Of a stretch of DNA of 64,000 bases, positions 25,771 to 36,523 are shown one piece after another (within the stretch, counting starts at the first letter, position 1; each line of letters starts with the position of its first letter). The position numbers and the translations under genes were made by a program. Below the pieces are notes generated by a model. That model was given only the letters and a program-made list of their open reading frames with translations. It did no database searches and had not been told where the DNA came from. Where the stretch lies: contig VZRN01004204.1 in the NCBI GenBank assembly GCA_013397935.1, positions 253,695 through 317,694 of the forward strand, in the 5' to 3' direction. Source of the stretch: Dasyornis broadbenti (Eukaryota > Chordata > Aves > Passeriformes > Dasyornithidae).

Positions 25771-27111
25771 ATTTAAAGTCATTCATATGGTAGGAAGTTG
25801 TCAAAAATATGTTTTGTTTGTGACAGCCATAATTTTTAGTATTATAAAGATCACTGCTTTCTAAATCCTGAGTGGGTGTTTTTTGTTTCATTTTGAGTTT
25901 TTGCTCATTTGTTTGTTTTAACTGAACACCACCATATAAGCATAGTGCCCTCCTATTTGTTCCTTCATAGTAAAAACCTCACAGAACACTGGGCACCATT
26001 TACTGTTTCTCAAAAGGGATGGTTTTCCCACAGCAATAGTTTCAATGAAATAATAGTTATTTTCTCTTGGGAGTTTTGTTGTTTTGTTTTGGGGTTTTTA
26101 AGTGTTTAATTTGTTATCAAAAAGTTAGTCTACATGAAGTGCAACTTTTTAGTTGATTTCTAGAGCCTCCATCTTCCAGCAGCAATTACTGGCATGAAAG
26201 GGGAAAATTCCAAAGATGAGCTCACAAGGAAGCACATTTTGTATTTGGCAGAAAAGAAGAAACAAAATCTGAACTGCATAGTATACTATGACTACATTAA
26301 ATGCAATAAACTCTCATCAGAAGATTAATTTCTCTCTCTTTTAGGGGCTGGGGTGGAGAGGGGGTGGCAGGAAGGTAACTCATGTAACTGGAAATTTTGT
26401 CACTGCCAGCAGGACCATGAGCAGAAACAAAGCCAGTCTTCAGTACTTCCCATGGGAGTGCTTTACTTTTTAGCCTTCATTTTCCTTCAAGGTTTTGTAA
26501 TTATATTTCCATAATTTAGTCACATAAACAATATTATGACTTTAGTACTTCTCCTTAATTCTATCCCACAAAAAGAGCAGGTTTGAATTTTTCACTTATC
26601 ACTGTAATAGCCAACTTATTAAAAACATGTGGCAGAGCTAAGCCATAATAGGATATCCTTGCTTTCCAATATTTCTTTTAGAAATAGCTTTTACATATCT
26701 CCTCAGGATAGAGCTACTTGAACAATATGGCTTTCTTCACTGTAAAGTGACTGTATCAGAATTAAATTCATGGATGTGGTTGATGGACTTGCTTCTAATT
26801 CAAAGACTCCATAATGTTAGTGTTGTTCTTTTAAATAAAAGCAAACTTTTGGTGATCACCTTACACTATTAGTGAAAAAAAACACTGTACTCAATCTTAT
26901 TTCCCTGTCATCAGCACATAAAGTTCTGTGCTCAGCCTCAGATACAGGTTTTTTTAAGAAGTAAAATTAATTTCTTAGAAATGACCGTCAGCTAAGGGTA
27001 TTCTTGAATAGGACGTCTAGCACTACTTTTCAAAGCATCCAGGCCAGCACCGAGACTTCTAAAGCACTTTTTTTCTGACAGATAACACAGTTCTATAGTT
27101 TTGGGGTGGAG

Positions 27112-27194
27112 TTTTATTGGCGGTTTGTTCGTTTGGTTGGTTTTGGGTAGGTTGTTTTTTTCTGGTTTGGAGGTTTGATTTGTTTTGTTTTTTC
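27112..27194 (+). repeat. G/T-rich low complexity
   Basis: These are GTTTGTTCGTTTGGTTGG-type units. The minus ORFs over this stretch (rich in K, N, Q, P and T) are artefacts of it. Confidence 0.85.
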
Positions 27195-28477
27195 TTACAA
27201 TGCAGATCTGGATTAAGCTGGAAAGTCCATAAACAATACATTTTTCAAATGCTGGAAGCATACAATTACCTGTATTAACTTCCATGAAACTCTCATATAT
27301 CCACTGTACTTGAAGACTTACGCAATTTTCAAGGTAAAGACACAGAACCCAAAATTTATGAGAATAAAAAAATACAACAAGACAAGCACTTAGACTCCAA
27401 AACTTGGCTGTACAATAAATTAATGCTCTTAAATCAGAAGAGCAAAGGGAGTTAAGTACTTCACTTACTATACGATCTGACTAAACTAACGTTTACACAT
27501 TAGCAGCACAACATAATTTCACCAACAGAATTAAGTTTTCAAAATCCAATGAGCAACAATTGTTCCTGCCAACTTGTCAAGTAAAACTAGATTTAATGAA
27601 AACCTGAAGCATCAGCACAGAAGTAAAGGCATTTGAAAAATAAACATAAATACAAGAAATTAAGTTGCAGAAACTGAAGGATATTTTAAAAAATACTATG
27701 ATAACTAGATCCTAGAGACTGAAGAATAGGTACTTTGAGTATGAAACTAATTCCAGAGAACATTCCAATTTGTTTATTTTTATTAATGTAAATGTTTAGC
27801 AGATATAATTTCTTTTCTTTTTTAGACTGAAATAGTCAATCAAATAACTACTTAATTAAATGAATGTATGTTGTATTTATTATTAATACAGTAACATTCA
27901 ATTAAACACTCTATGATTAAAATGGTGAAAAAGATCAGACTGAAAATGTTTCAATGCAGTACTGCCTTTGGTCATTAATTCAAGTTATGGCAGCAAGTCT
28001 TGAATCTACAAAGGCTGAAGCCAATTAAGGTTGATATATTATAAATACTGAATTTGCACCACATTTCAGCTTGAGCATCACCGCGTGAATCCAAACACTA
28101 TCAATCAAAATTGCTACATTATCATGACCATCAGAGCTTCAGGTGTAAAAGAGGAAAAAGCCCTGCATTTAATCTCACACAAATGACAAAGTAATTTAAC
28201 CACCATATTCCTAATACCATGTCAGTATTAATGTGGAAAGATAAACTTGTAAGCAGTTTAAGAAGTAGAGGCTTTACTTTGCAGTCAGAGGAGTTTAGAT
28301 TCTCAATAGTTATTCCTGCTATACATTGTTACACAGTAATAATCATCTAATCAAAAGATTTTAATATTTTCTTAAGTTCCACATAAAATAACATATCTGG
28401 GGAAAAAATAAAACCCATACTCACTTTTCAAAGAGCAAAGAAACAGGCATGCAGAAATAAATTATATTAATAGCAAA

Positions 28478-29083
28478 CTAAAAAGGTTGCTCTAATATAA
28501 TGGGAAAAAATCTTTTAAAACTTATTAAAATAAGTACCTGGGAGTTCAGGGAACCATGAAAGATGGTAACGAAGGAGAGACAGTCACTGCTTATTAATTG
28601 CATAAATAAAGGTATTCTACCAAGAAGACTAGCTGTTGGCTGCACAGACCTACCAGGAACAGGATTTGTAGGGACCTTGCTTGGTAACAAAGAGCTCTTG
28701 AATGCACTGGAATATTTCAGTGGGTCAATACAGGCACCACAGATGCCAGAACACTGACAACTCAGATCAGAAAACCAGTTGATGAGAAAGGCACAGTTAA
28801 AACTTTGATGTCTGGTGAAGGAAAAACATAGAATAACAACTGGATTTTCTAAAACTCTATATTTATATAAACATATAACAATACATTTCTTATAAGAAAT
28901 ACCACTAGCACAAACCTGACTCAGACAAACAAGGCAGTAGTTGGAAAACAACACAGAGAAGCAAACTGAACCAACACATTTCTGCCAGCATTTTTTTTTC
29001 AATCTAAAGCCTCCAGAGGGCTTGCTCCTAAAAGTACAAGTCATTATCTTTGCTATGAACCAGTTCAAACTTCTAAAGCACAT
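28478..29083 (-). other. Longest ORF of the window (201 codons), includes an exon-like part
   Basis: One minus-strand frame is open for 201 codons, unusually long for AT-rich intronic DNA. Inside it, 28538-28811 has good exon borders: acceptor TTTTTCCTTCACCAG and donor CCCAG then GTACTT. Those 274 nt are open in this frame only (1 base plus 91 codons). The peptide starts HQSFNCAFLINWFSD and ends IFHGSLNSQ, with a cysteine cluster (CQCSGICGAC). It enters in phase 1, so it does not fit the main chain between 33406-33456 and 12451-12488 without another exon. It could be an alternative exon, an exapted old repeat or chance. No family was recognised. Confidence 0.25.
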
Positions 29084-32000
29084 GGAAGTTAGAACTACCT
29101 ACTGTTTAGGTGCGTTAAAACTGCTGTATCATGTTTTTCAACACTGTACGGTGTTATGTACAGCAAGTGCAGTTACAGATAAATTACCAGCTATATGAAT
29201 TTTGGTGCATATTAAAAAGAAATTCTACAGAGAATTACAGCATTCAGTATTAAACATACTATATTTGGCAATGTGCCCAGACTACCTTCGTTCCCTTTGT
29301 GGCAGCTCAATTCAATGTTTTCTGTTACAGAGATATGAATTCTTAACACTACACTCACATTTGAAGAGATAGGGAGCAATGGCAGCTGCTTTGCATTCCA
29401 GACCTTTTTGGGCACAGAATGATGGATTTTCTTAGTCAACCAGAAATACAGCCACAGATTAGGTATCTCTAGATGCCTCTTATTCAACTAAGTAATCTCC
29501 TAAATGTGAAAAAGGTAGCAGCCATACTATGTTCTTAAAAAGCAATGAAGTTTAATGGTATATACAGATTAGAAATCAGGACTATGAATTTTGGAAAACA
29601 TATTTATGTGCAAACATGTGCAAAAGAATCCAAGAGTTTTTAACTATCCAGATGATATTCTAGTTTTAACTGCCTTTGAAAATTTGAGACAGTACTATTT
29701 TGACTTCCTTATTATACTGCATTATTTTTATAATGCAAAACTGATTGAACATACTTTGCTATCTGTTCTACCCTGCCAAATTCCATTCCTCTATGCTAAG
29801 TTCCACAAAATACATTTAATATATCCAAATAAAGGAAATTTGCAAATCACTAGGCATCACGTGCATTGACCTTTGCTCTTTTTTTGAATTTGCAGTATGG
29901 TTCATTTTAGTCAAGCTGTTGAAACATTTGTGCTATAATGCATCAAATTAAGGCAACCAGCTGTGATGTTTAATTTAGGCTAAAAGTTTATGATCTACAT
30001 CTACACAATACCTTAGGGAATAACTGATATTTCATGTTACTAAGCTAAATGCAGTTCAAAATGGTTAGAATCTTCACGTTTTACACAGAGCACATTGTCA
30101 TTTAAGATTTGGGTCTGTAAAGAGCACAGGCATTCAGTCAAAGCTGCATATTACAGCGAATAAATGAACAAACAGTTCTAGCCTTTGCTGAAAACACAGT
30201 TTCAAAGCCTTCTGTCTAATGTGTTGTTTGATTATGCCTGTATTTTATCCTTTATTCTGTGTAATGGAGTTTCTCCATTTGTAAGAGAGAATCAGAAAAG
30301 TCATTAACTAGTTTGTCATAATGCACCATTTTTAGCAGATATTTTTTCCAAACAAATACAGTACATAGAGCTGAATAATCAGAATAAAAACAACAAAAAA
30401 AAACCCAAGGCCAAGCATTTTCTAACTATGAAGCACTTGTGAAAGAAAATCCCCTCCAACAGTGGTTAAACCATTGTATTTTTCTGGACAATGGCAACAT
30501 ATAAAAGGAGAAAGAAAGAACACTTTCTGCGTGATTAAATAGCCATACCTTTTGGAATGTCTTGTGAGATTAATATAGGAGATAAAAATGTTGACATGTA
30601 TATTTATCACATGCAAAAAGTGTGAAAGTTAATGCAATCAAAGTTGAAACTTTAGTTAGCCATCTAAAAAGGAAGAGATTCAACTATAATATTGATATAT
30701 GGCAAAACCATCTTGCACAGTAACCAGCTCCCTACTTTGTTATATGGGTGGTTAGCTGCTCTTTTCAGAAGTTTAGCCTACAGACGGTACGGCTTATAAA
30801 CGCAGGGCACATAACACACACGCAGCAACTAGAAAGGCACAGTGATAGCTCTTACTGACAATGTGCCTTCCAATGTGAATTAGAAAGATGAGTTTCATTG
30901 ATTCCGAGGTGTTCTTGCTAGCTCTTTCACTTTAGCAATCTTCCGCAGAGCCAAAACACCCAGACAATACCAACAAAATGAAAAATAACATCTTCATGCT
31001 TATTGCAGCCTTCCGGAAACATGCTGTGTCATGGACAAAGAGTTTCAAGTATAAGGATGGCCCATAATGGATGTAGCTCCACTACAGGGGTGCACTGCAG
31101 CCTATGGCTACTTTTTAACTAGCACAGAGCCTATATGAAGGCAGGAAGCTATAAAATTTTTATTAAATTAAGCATTTTGTGGATTTATTCTATTTGGGTT
31201 AGTGCAGCTTCCCTTATTGGAAACTGGAAAATTACTGCTACTTCAATGAAATTTATTAGAACTTGCTTCAGCTAAAAAGAGGAAAAAATACATGTTTTTC
31301 TTATTACTGCAAGGACAATGAGAAACTCTCCACCTTTAACACCTAGAAACTCATAATAATTTAAAATACATTTTAATAAAATAGATATCCATTTTTTTTT
31401 TATTTCTATAAACTCATTTTAATCACCACTCTGCTTCCTTCCCATATTACAATCATGCATGATTGCAGTGGACAGTTTCATCAAAGGATGATGCAATTGA
31501 GAAAGGCGTGCTGCTGGAAAGCTGATTGCTGCACCAACATCCTTGTGACAGAACTATTACCATCTAGGGAAGGGTGAAATCTGTTACTTTCATTACCCTC
31601 TGATACCCCTCTGGAATCAGAAGTCTGCTGTTTTAACATTTGTAAACTGGGGATTACCTGGTACAACATAAATTTGAAATATAGTATTATTTCAAAATCT
31701 TTCCTTCAGATTCAGAAAAAAACCACCGAAATCACAAACTGAAGAAAGCCAACCTCAGGCTAGGATGGTTTATGATGTTTTCAACAATTATTTAAAGGAT
31801 TTTTAAAGTGAAAATGCTTGGCCTGATCCAATGTTATCCAATGATAATACAAGAATCATTAAAACACTCATTTCAAAGTTTATGCAAACCCTACACCATC
31901 TGTACAATTTCAAACAAAGCTGTGATTTCCCAATGAGAACTAAAAACAGTGAAAAAAAAAAAAAGTACTTTCTGTATACAAAATGCTGGAAGTCATAACT

Positions 32001-32279
32001 CTAATACAGACAGCATTTTCAAATGATTACAGTCTGTCATTCAAACAGACACTAGTTACAACTCAGAGAGGAACAAAATCAACCCAAATGGCAAAATAAA
32101 GATCCATAATAATTATATTTAAATACAAAATACTTGACAGTCAATTCCTCCTTTGTTTTGCCTGCCAATACTGAAGTCAGAATGTTACGTTACTCTGGCA
32201 ACTGCAAACTAGATCAAGTGTCTGTAAAAGTAGGCTTTAAATTTTGTAACAAGAAAACACTATATCAAGATCTGTAAAA

Positions 32280-32370
32280 GAAACCCCCAAACAACAGAAA
32301 AGGAAACAACAAAAAAACCAACACAAAACCGAAAAAACCAACGCACCAAAAAACCCAAAGCCCACAAAAT
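32280..32370 (+). repeat. A/C-rich low complexity
   Basis: These are AACAACAAAAAAACCAACAC-type units, the complement of the G/T-rich stretches seen elsewhere. Confidence 0.85.
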
Positions 32371-33405
32371 TAACCCTCAATTCATAATTTTCAAGGTAAA
32401 AAAACCCTGAGATGAAGCAGTTTTTTATTACGCTTAAGAAACACCAAGAAAATGTTAATGATGAATGTTTAACAGTTAACAAAGTGTATTTCAACCTCAG
32501 TAGCACTTTCCTTAGTGCCCCTGTAAAAATCAGGAAAAAAATACTGAAGAAAAGATCTGACTTCTTTCTCTAAAATCAGTTATGTCTGAGACTTCCTGGA
32601 GTCACTGGCATCTTTAAAATTCTGTTGGCATCCTTGCAGGGAGGGGAACTCAATGCTGCTTTGCTTAGATGTTTGCTCTCTTTTTTGATCAATACAATTG
32701 GGCTCCTATAAATATTACTTCTTTATTATTCCAAGTTAGCAAGGTAACAAAGTTTGTGTTTAACAAGAAACATATGACAGAATCCCACTTGAATTTAATT
32801 TTTGAGTTCATTTTACCTTTTCCTAACAAATGCTGATGACCCAAAGCAGTGAAACTTGAAGGAAGGGATATGCATTTAAAAATGTGAAACTATCTCACTA
32901 CTGTATATCGAAATTATACACGCAGTGTGTAACTTTGAAGTGTTGCTTACAAATGGTGGACTTGGTTGAATATCACTGGAATTTGCATTTTGTAGAAACA
33001 TTATAGTGCATAAAATGGTATTTTCTGTCAGAAGAAACCGAGAACCTGCCAACATTGATAGATGCATGTGTGAAAGACTGGACAATGCTATGGAAGAAAT
33101 ACGCCTTCAAGAATGGTGATATGAAAAGTCGTGTATTATTTGCTATTTTGTCTCATGAAGCAGGAAAAAAGCAGGCAAGAAAGTTTTCTGGAAAAAGTTC
33201 ATATTCTGCAACTCTTACTGTAATATTTTGCTGAAGTATTACCTATCAAACAATAGTAATGTTCTGTATTCTGTTCTGCAGCAGCTTTGCTGACTACAGG
33301 TTTCCTACACATTATTCTCTCATAGATACATTCAGTGCTTTCCCCTTTAGATTTTTTCTTTAATTTCAGAAGAAAACAATTATTTTTGTAATTCTTAAGA
33401 CTTAC

Positions 33406-33456
33406 CTTGAAGTTTATTTTTCCTGAGGATATGTGTATAACTTCCTTAGCAGTTCT
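33406..33456 (-). CDS. Probable 51-nt coding exon (RTAKEVIHISSGKINFK)
   Basis: The minus-strand acceptor follows a long pyrimidine tract (ACTTTTTTCCTCACTGATTT then GTCAAAAAAG). The donor is near-consensus, TTCAAG then GTAAGTCTTAAG. The 51 nt read RTAKEVIHISSGKINFK in phase 0 at both ends. The frame is also open upstream into the intron, so the acceptor position rests on the first AG after the tract. The next exon (12451-12488) starts in phase 0 and the previous one (36257-36367) ends in phase 0. The peptide is basic and could continue a helix. It was not recognised. Confidence 0.55.
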
Positions 33457-36256
33457 CTTTTTTGACAAATCAGTGAGGAAAAAAGTTGTTATATTTTGCA
33501 AGGATAACTGTTAAGTATCAACATTTAAGACTTGAGCCCTATAGGAGGCGGAAAGGAAAAGAGGAAAGAGGGTAGTAATGCTTGTATTTTTCTACTCTTC
33601 AGAATATACTTGCTTTACATAAAACAACAGGGATGGTTCATGAAAATGAAAGTTCCGGTTATACCAAAGACTATATAACCAAAGATTTCAGGGTAAACCT
33701 ATAGGAAAAGTATTTCGTTTTCTTACCATGGACTATACTACAATCAGGCCTGAAGTGACATGTCAAAACCCATGCAATCTCTTTCTAAAACACACTAGCA
33801 GTACATTCAACAAAGTATTATATTTTACACATTTAAATTTTCCCCAGACAACCTCAAGAAACTAGAAATTCTTAATAGCTGTCATCTAAAACTGGTCAAC
33901 AAGCTTTTTAAACAGACACGAACATGGATTTACAGCTTTAGAATTGTATGCCACAGAGTCAATTACTGGGAGGAAAAACCCCTTTTATCCTGAAGTTTCA
34001 GGACACTACCAAGGGCCAAAGTACTTAAGCAGTTTGTACATTCACTTAGGAGTCTCATGGAATGAGAATATTGCACTTTCTGCCTTCCAAAATAAATGCT
34101 TCACTTGTCATTAAACTTCTCTTTCTGTTGAAGAGATTAATAAATTACTTTATAATTACAAGGAAGACAACTGTTTTGCAGGTATGAAAAATGTTTTCCG
34201 AAGAAAAGGATTGTCTTTGTGTTAAGATTCATTTCCACAGTTGAGCAGCCCTTCCAGACATCGAGTCATTCACTGCAAGCCACTGCATTTCTGGCTCAGC
34301 AAACACAGACACAAGTGGCCAAACACAGAAGGCACCTATTGTTCATGAGGAAAAGGGTGTGAAGCTTGCCACACTTGCTCTTTCCATAGTTCAAGGAGGA
34401 CAAGAACGCTCTGGAAAGGAGTAGGAATCAGCTCCCTGCTCTGCTAGGGACTGCACAGGAGACCTCCACAAGCTTCTGGGGGAGAGAGCAACAGAAGTCA
34501 CAAATTCCTTATGAGCAGTATTGGTTTTACACACCCAGCATTGCCAGGCTAAAGGATAACAGACATTCCCAAGCCCAATTTAAGTGCACAGCCTCATCAG
34601 CCTGTGAGAGTTGGATCACAGTGAATTGCTAATACTGATATACAGATTTTATCCTCATCCACAGACGTGAAGGAAGACTTAAAATTTATTTATTTATTAT
34701 ATGAATACTTTTGAGACTTATTAGTACATATCCTTACCCATGGAGCTAGTGTTAGTTTCTTAATTTCACATTAACAGAAGCAAGGAAACGGTAAGTGACA
34801 AAAATTAGTCATGTTGAATATTGATGGATTTTGGGTAGGAATATAAAATAATATTGAAAACATTTGCAGATGTATGTAAATAAATAAGTATTCTCATCAG
34901 GTATATTAGATAAAAGGATACAAAATGAAGTAACTAATTATTTTTTTATATAGCTTCTAAAATATTAACACCTCAGCAATATTTAAGCAAATGTACTTTG
35001 TTCATATTTAATTCTATTATGCTTAAAATATTGAAGAACACTGTAGTTAGTAAAAATCTATTTTTTTCGTCTTTTCATCTTCCAGCTTGGGATATTCTGT
35101 TATTCTATGTTGCTAAATGATGCCACTCATGAATAGAATATATTGTGGATGCAGAAAATGTAGATTGTTTTAGAAATTTATTTACTGGATTTGGAGAAGG
35201 AAGAAAAACCCATCAGTGTTTATAAGACATAAAGTTAAAACTTAAATCAACTGCTTAAAGACAGAAAATGATGTTAAAATGTGAAGCTATGTTAGGAAAA
35301 CAGTACTGTAGTGCCTTTCCTAGACATCTGCTACTGACTACTATCAGCGATCAGACACAGTACGAGACAAAGAGTTCAGCTGAACAAACTGATGATGTTT
35401 CTCATATTTTTAGAAATATATGGATGTTCTAATACTCTTATATTTTTATGACCTTATCGAGAAACCCTCAGGCACTTACCATGAAACAGGCAATATAGCT
35501 CACAGTGAAATTTTAGTAAAATTAAAGCCTCACTTTTGGCCAAGTAGTTAAACACATGCCTAATTTTAAGGTCATGAATAATTCAAGTCCCTTTAAAAAA
35601 ACCCCTAAGTATTTAAATCACACATAATGCTCAAATGCTTTGCTGCAGCAGGAAGAAACCCAGAGGATGGTACAGAACTGCTCATACCTTTCCTAACTTT
35701 TCAGCTTTAGGTTCATTTCCAGTTTATTATAAAGAAGATTTTCTGAAATAGACTCTGTCAGTGTCTTAAGAGTTTGGATGCACCTTTACATACTGACAAC
35801 ACCACTAATGCTTTTGAAAACTAAATCAAATAATATCTCCAATGTTTTAATAAAGCTGGATCACTGAAGTCATTAAATGAGAATATGAAAGGCATTATTT
35901 TTTGTTTAATATGGTTAAAATAGTAATTTTAAAGATATCAGTGTTAGGCCGTTTATCTGGAAGACAGTATCTCATATGTAGCCTAATGAAAATGAACTTT
36001 TACTTTCACTATATAATTATTATGTATTTGAAAGTAGGCACTTCCACTTCAGGAGAGAAATAAGCTAGTGTAACAAAATGTTCTCTTTTGTGTGTTACAA
36101 AGCAGGCTATTTTGCTTGCTCCATGATAAGGCATCCTTGAATATTAAAATTATTTTCCTTCACATTAAAAAAATGGAAATAGAGTTGAAGAGATGTGAGA
36201 AATTTATGTTCCCAGAAAAATACACTTAAATAATTTCAGTGTGTTTCTGTACTCAC
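33457..36256 (-). other. Intron, no further exon called
   Basis: This is AT-rich intronic sequence. A strong donor at 35475-35480 (CATG then GTAAGTGCC) follows an open stretch, but its phases do not fit the neighbouring exons, so it is not called. Confidence 0.55.
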
Positions 36257-36367
36257 ATCTTCAGTGGCAAAATACATTTCTCTCTCATTCATGATCTCGT
36301 AAACTGTCCTACATAGCAGTAACTTTGTTATCCTCATAGGACAACAAGGAGATGTTGAAATACCTCC
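36257..36367 (-). CDS. Probable coding exon (core TVYEIMNEREMYFATED)
   Basis: The donor is good: GAAGAT then GTGAGTACAG. Upstream the frame is open for 37 codons to an AG at 36368-36369 (acceptor CTGATTGTTGTAG). This 111-nt form is in phase 0 at both ends and fits between the exons at 53223-53306 and 33406-33456. A shorter form, 36257-36332, has a better pyrimidine tract (CATCTCCTTGTTGTCCTATGAG) and starts with one base. It reads ITKLLCRTVYEIM, then NEREMYFATED. That phase matches the ATG-containing segment at 36474-36523. Which acceptor is used is not settled by the sequence. The TVYEIMNERE stretch looks protein-like, but no domain was recognised. Confidence 0.5.
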
Positions 36368-36473
36368 CTACAACAATCAGTTTGATCCTACTAATGACAG
36401 CACTTGGTAATTTATTAAACTTCCATAATCAGGTAAACCTTTAACACAGTAACTAAAAAAATATATAGAATAC

Positions 36474-36523
36474 CTTGACAGAGCCAACTGGTTCCTCAGA
36501 ACAGAGGCTGTAGATTGCTCCAT
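36474..36523 (-). CDS. Possible alternative first coding exon with ATG
   Basis: On the minus strand, ATG at 36523-36521 has a strong start context (A at -3, G at +4) and an in-frame TGA two codons upstream. It opens MEQSTASVLRNQLALS plus AG, then a moderate donor (GTATTC). The two leftover bases join the G that starts the short form of the next exon (36257-36332) to give AGG (Arg), so the protein would continue RITKLLCRTVYE. The intervening intron would be only 141 nt. If real, it offers an internal promoter and a shorter N terminus lacking the coiled-coil exons at 53-64 kb. No TATA box or CpG island is evident upstream. Confidence 0.3.

Larger units (their letters stand above)
12489..33405 (-). 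other. Large intron (about 21 kb)
   Basis: No minus-strand exon that keeps the reading frame was found between the exons at 33.4 and 12.4 kb. The intron holds a 12-bp tandem repeat (13.6 kb), a long T tract (17 kb), an exon-like plus-strand segment (18.1 kb), an LTR remnant (23.6-24.5 kb), the longest ORF of the window (28.5-29.1 kb) and several A/C- or G/T-rich stretches. Most of these are listed separately. The remaining sequence is AT-rich and unremarkable. Confidence 0.55.

Noticed and set aside
27321..27400. Strong donor GTAAGTCTTC on the minus strand, open frame upstream
   Set aside because: There is no AG with a plausible position. The nearest acceptor would include a long T-rich stretch.
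35476..35528. Minus-strand open stretch ending in the strong donor CATG/GTAAGTGCC
   Set aside because: None of its possible acceptors gives phases compatible with the flanking exons.
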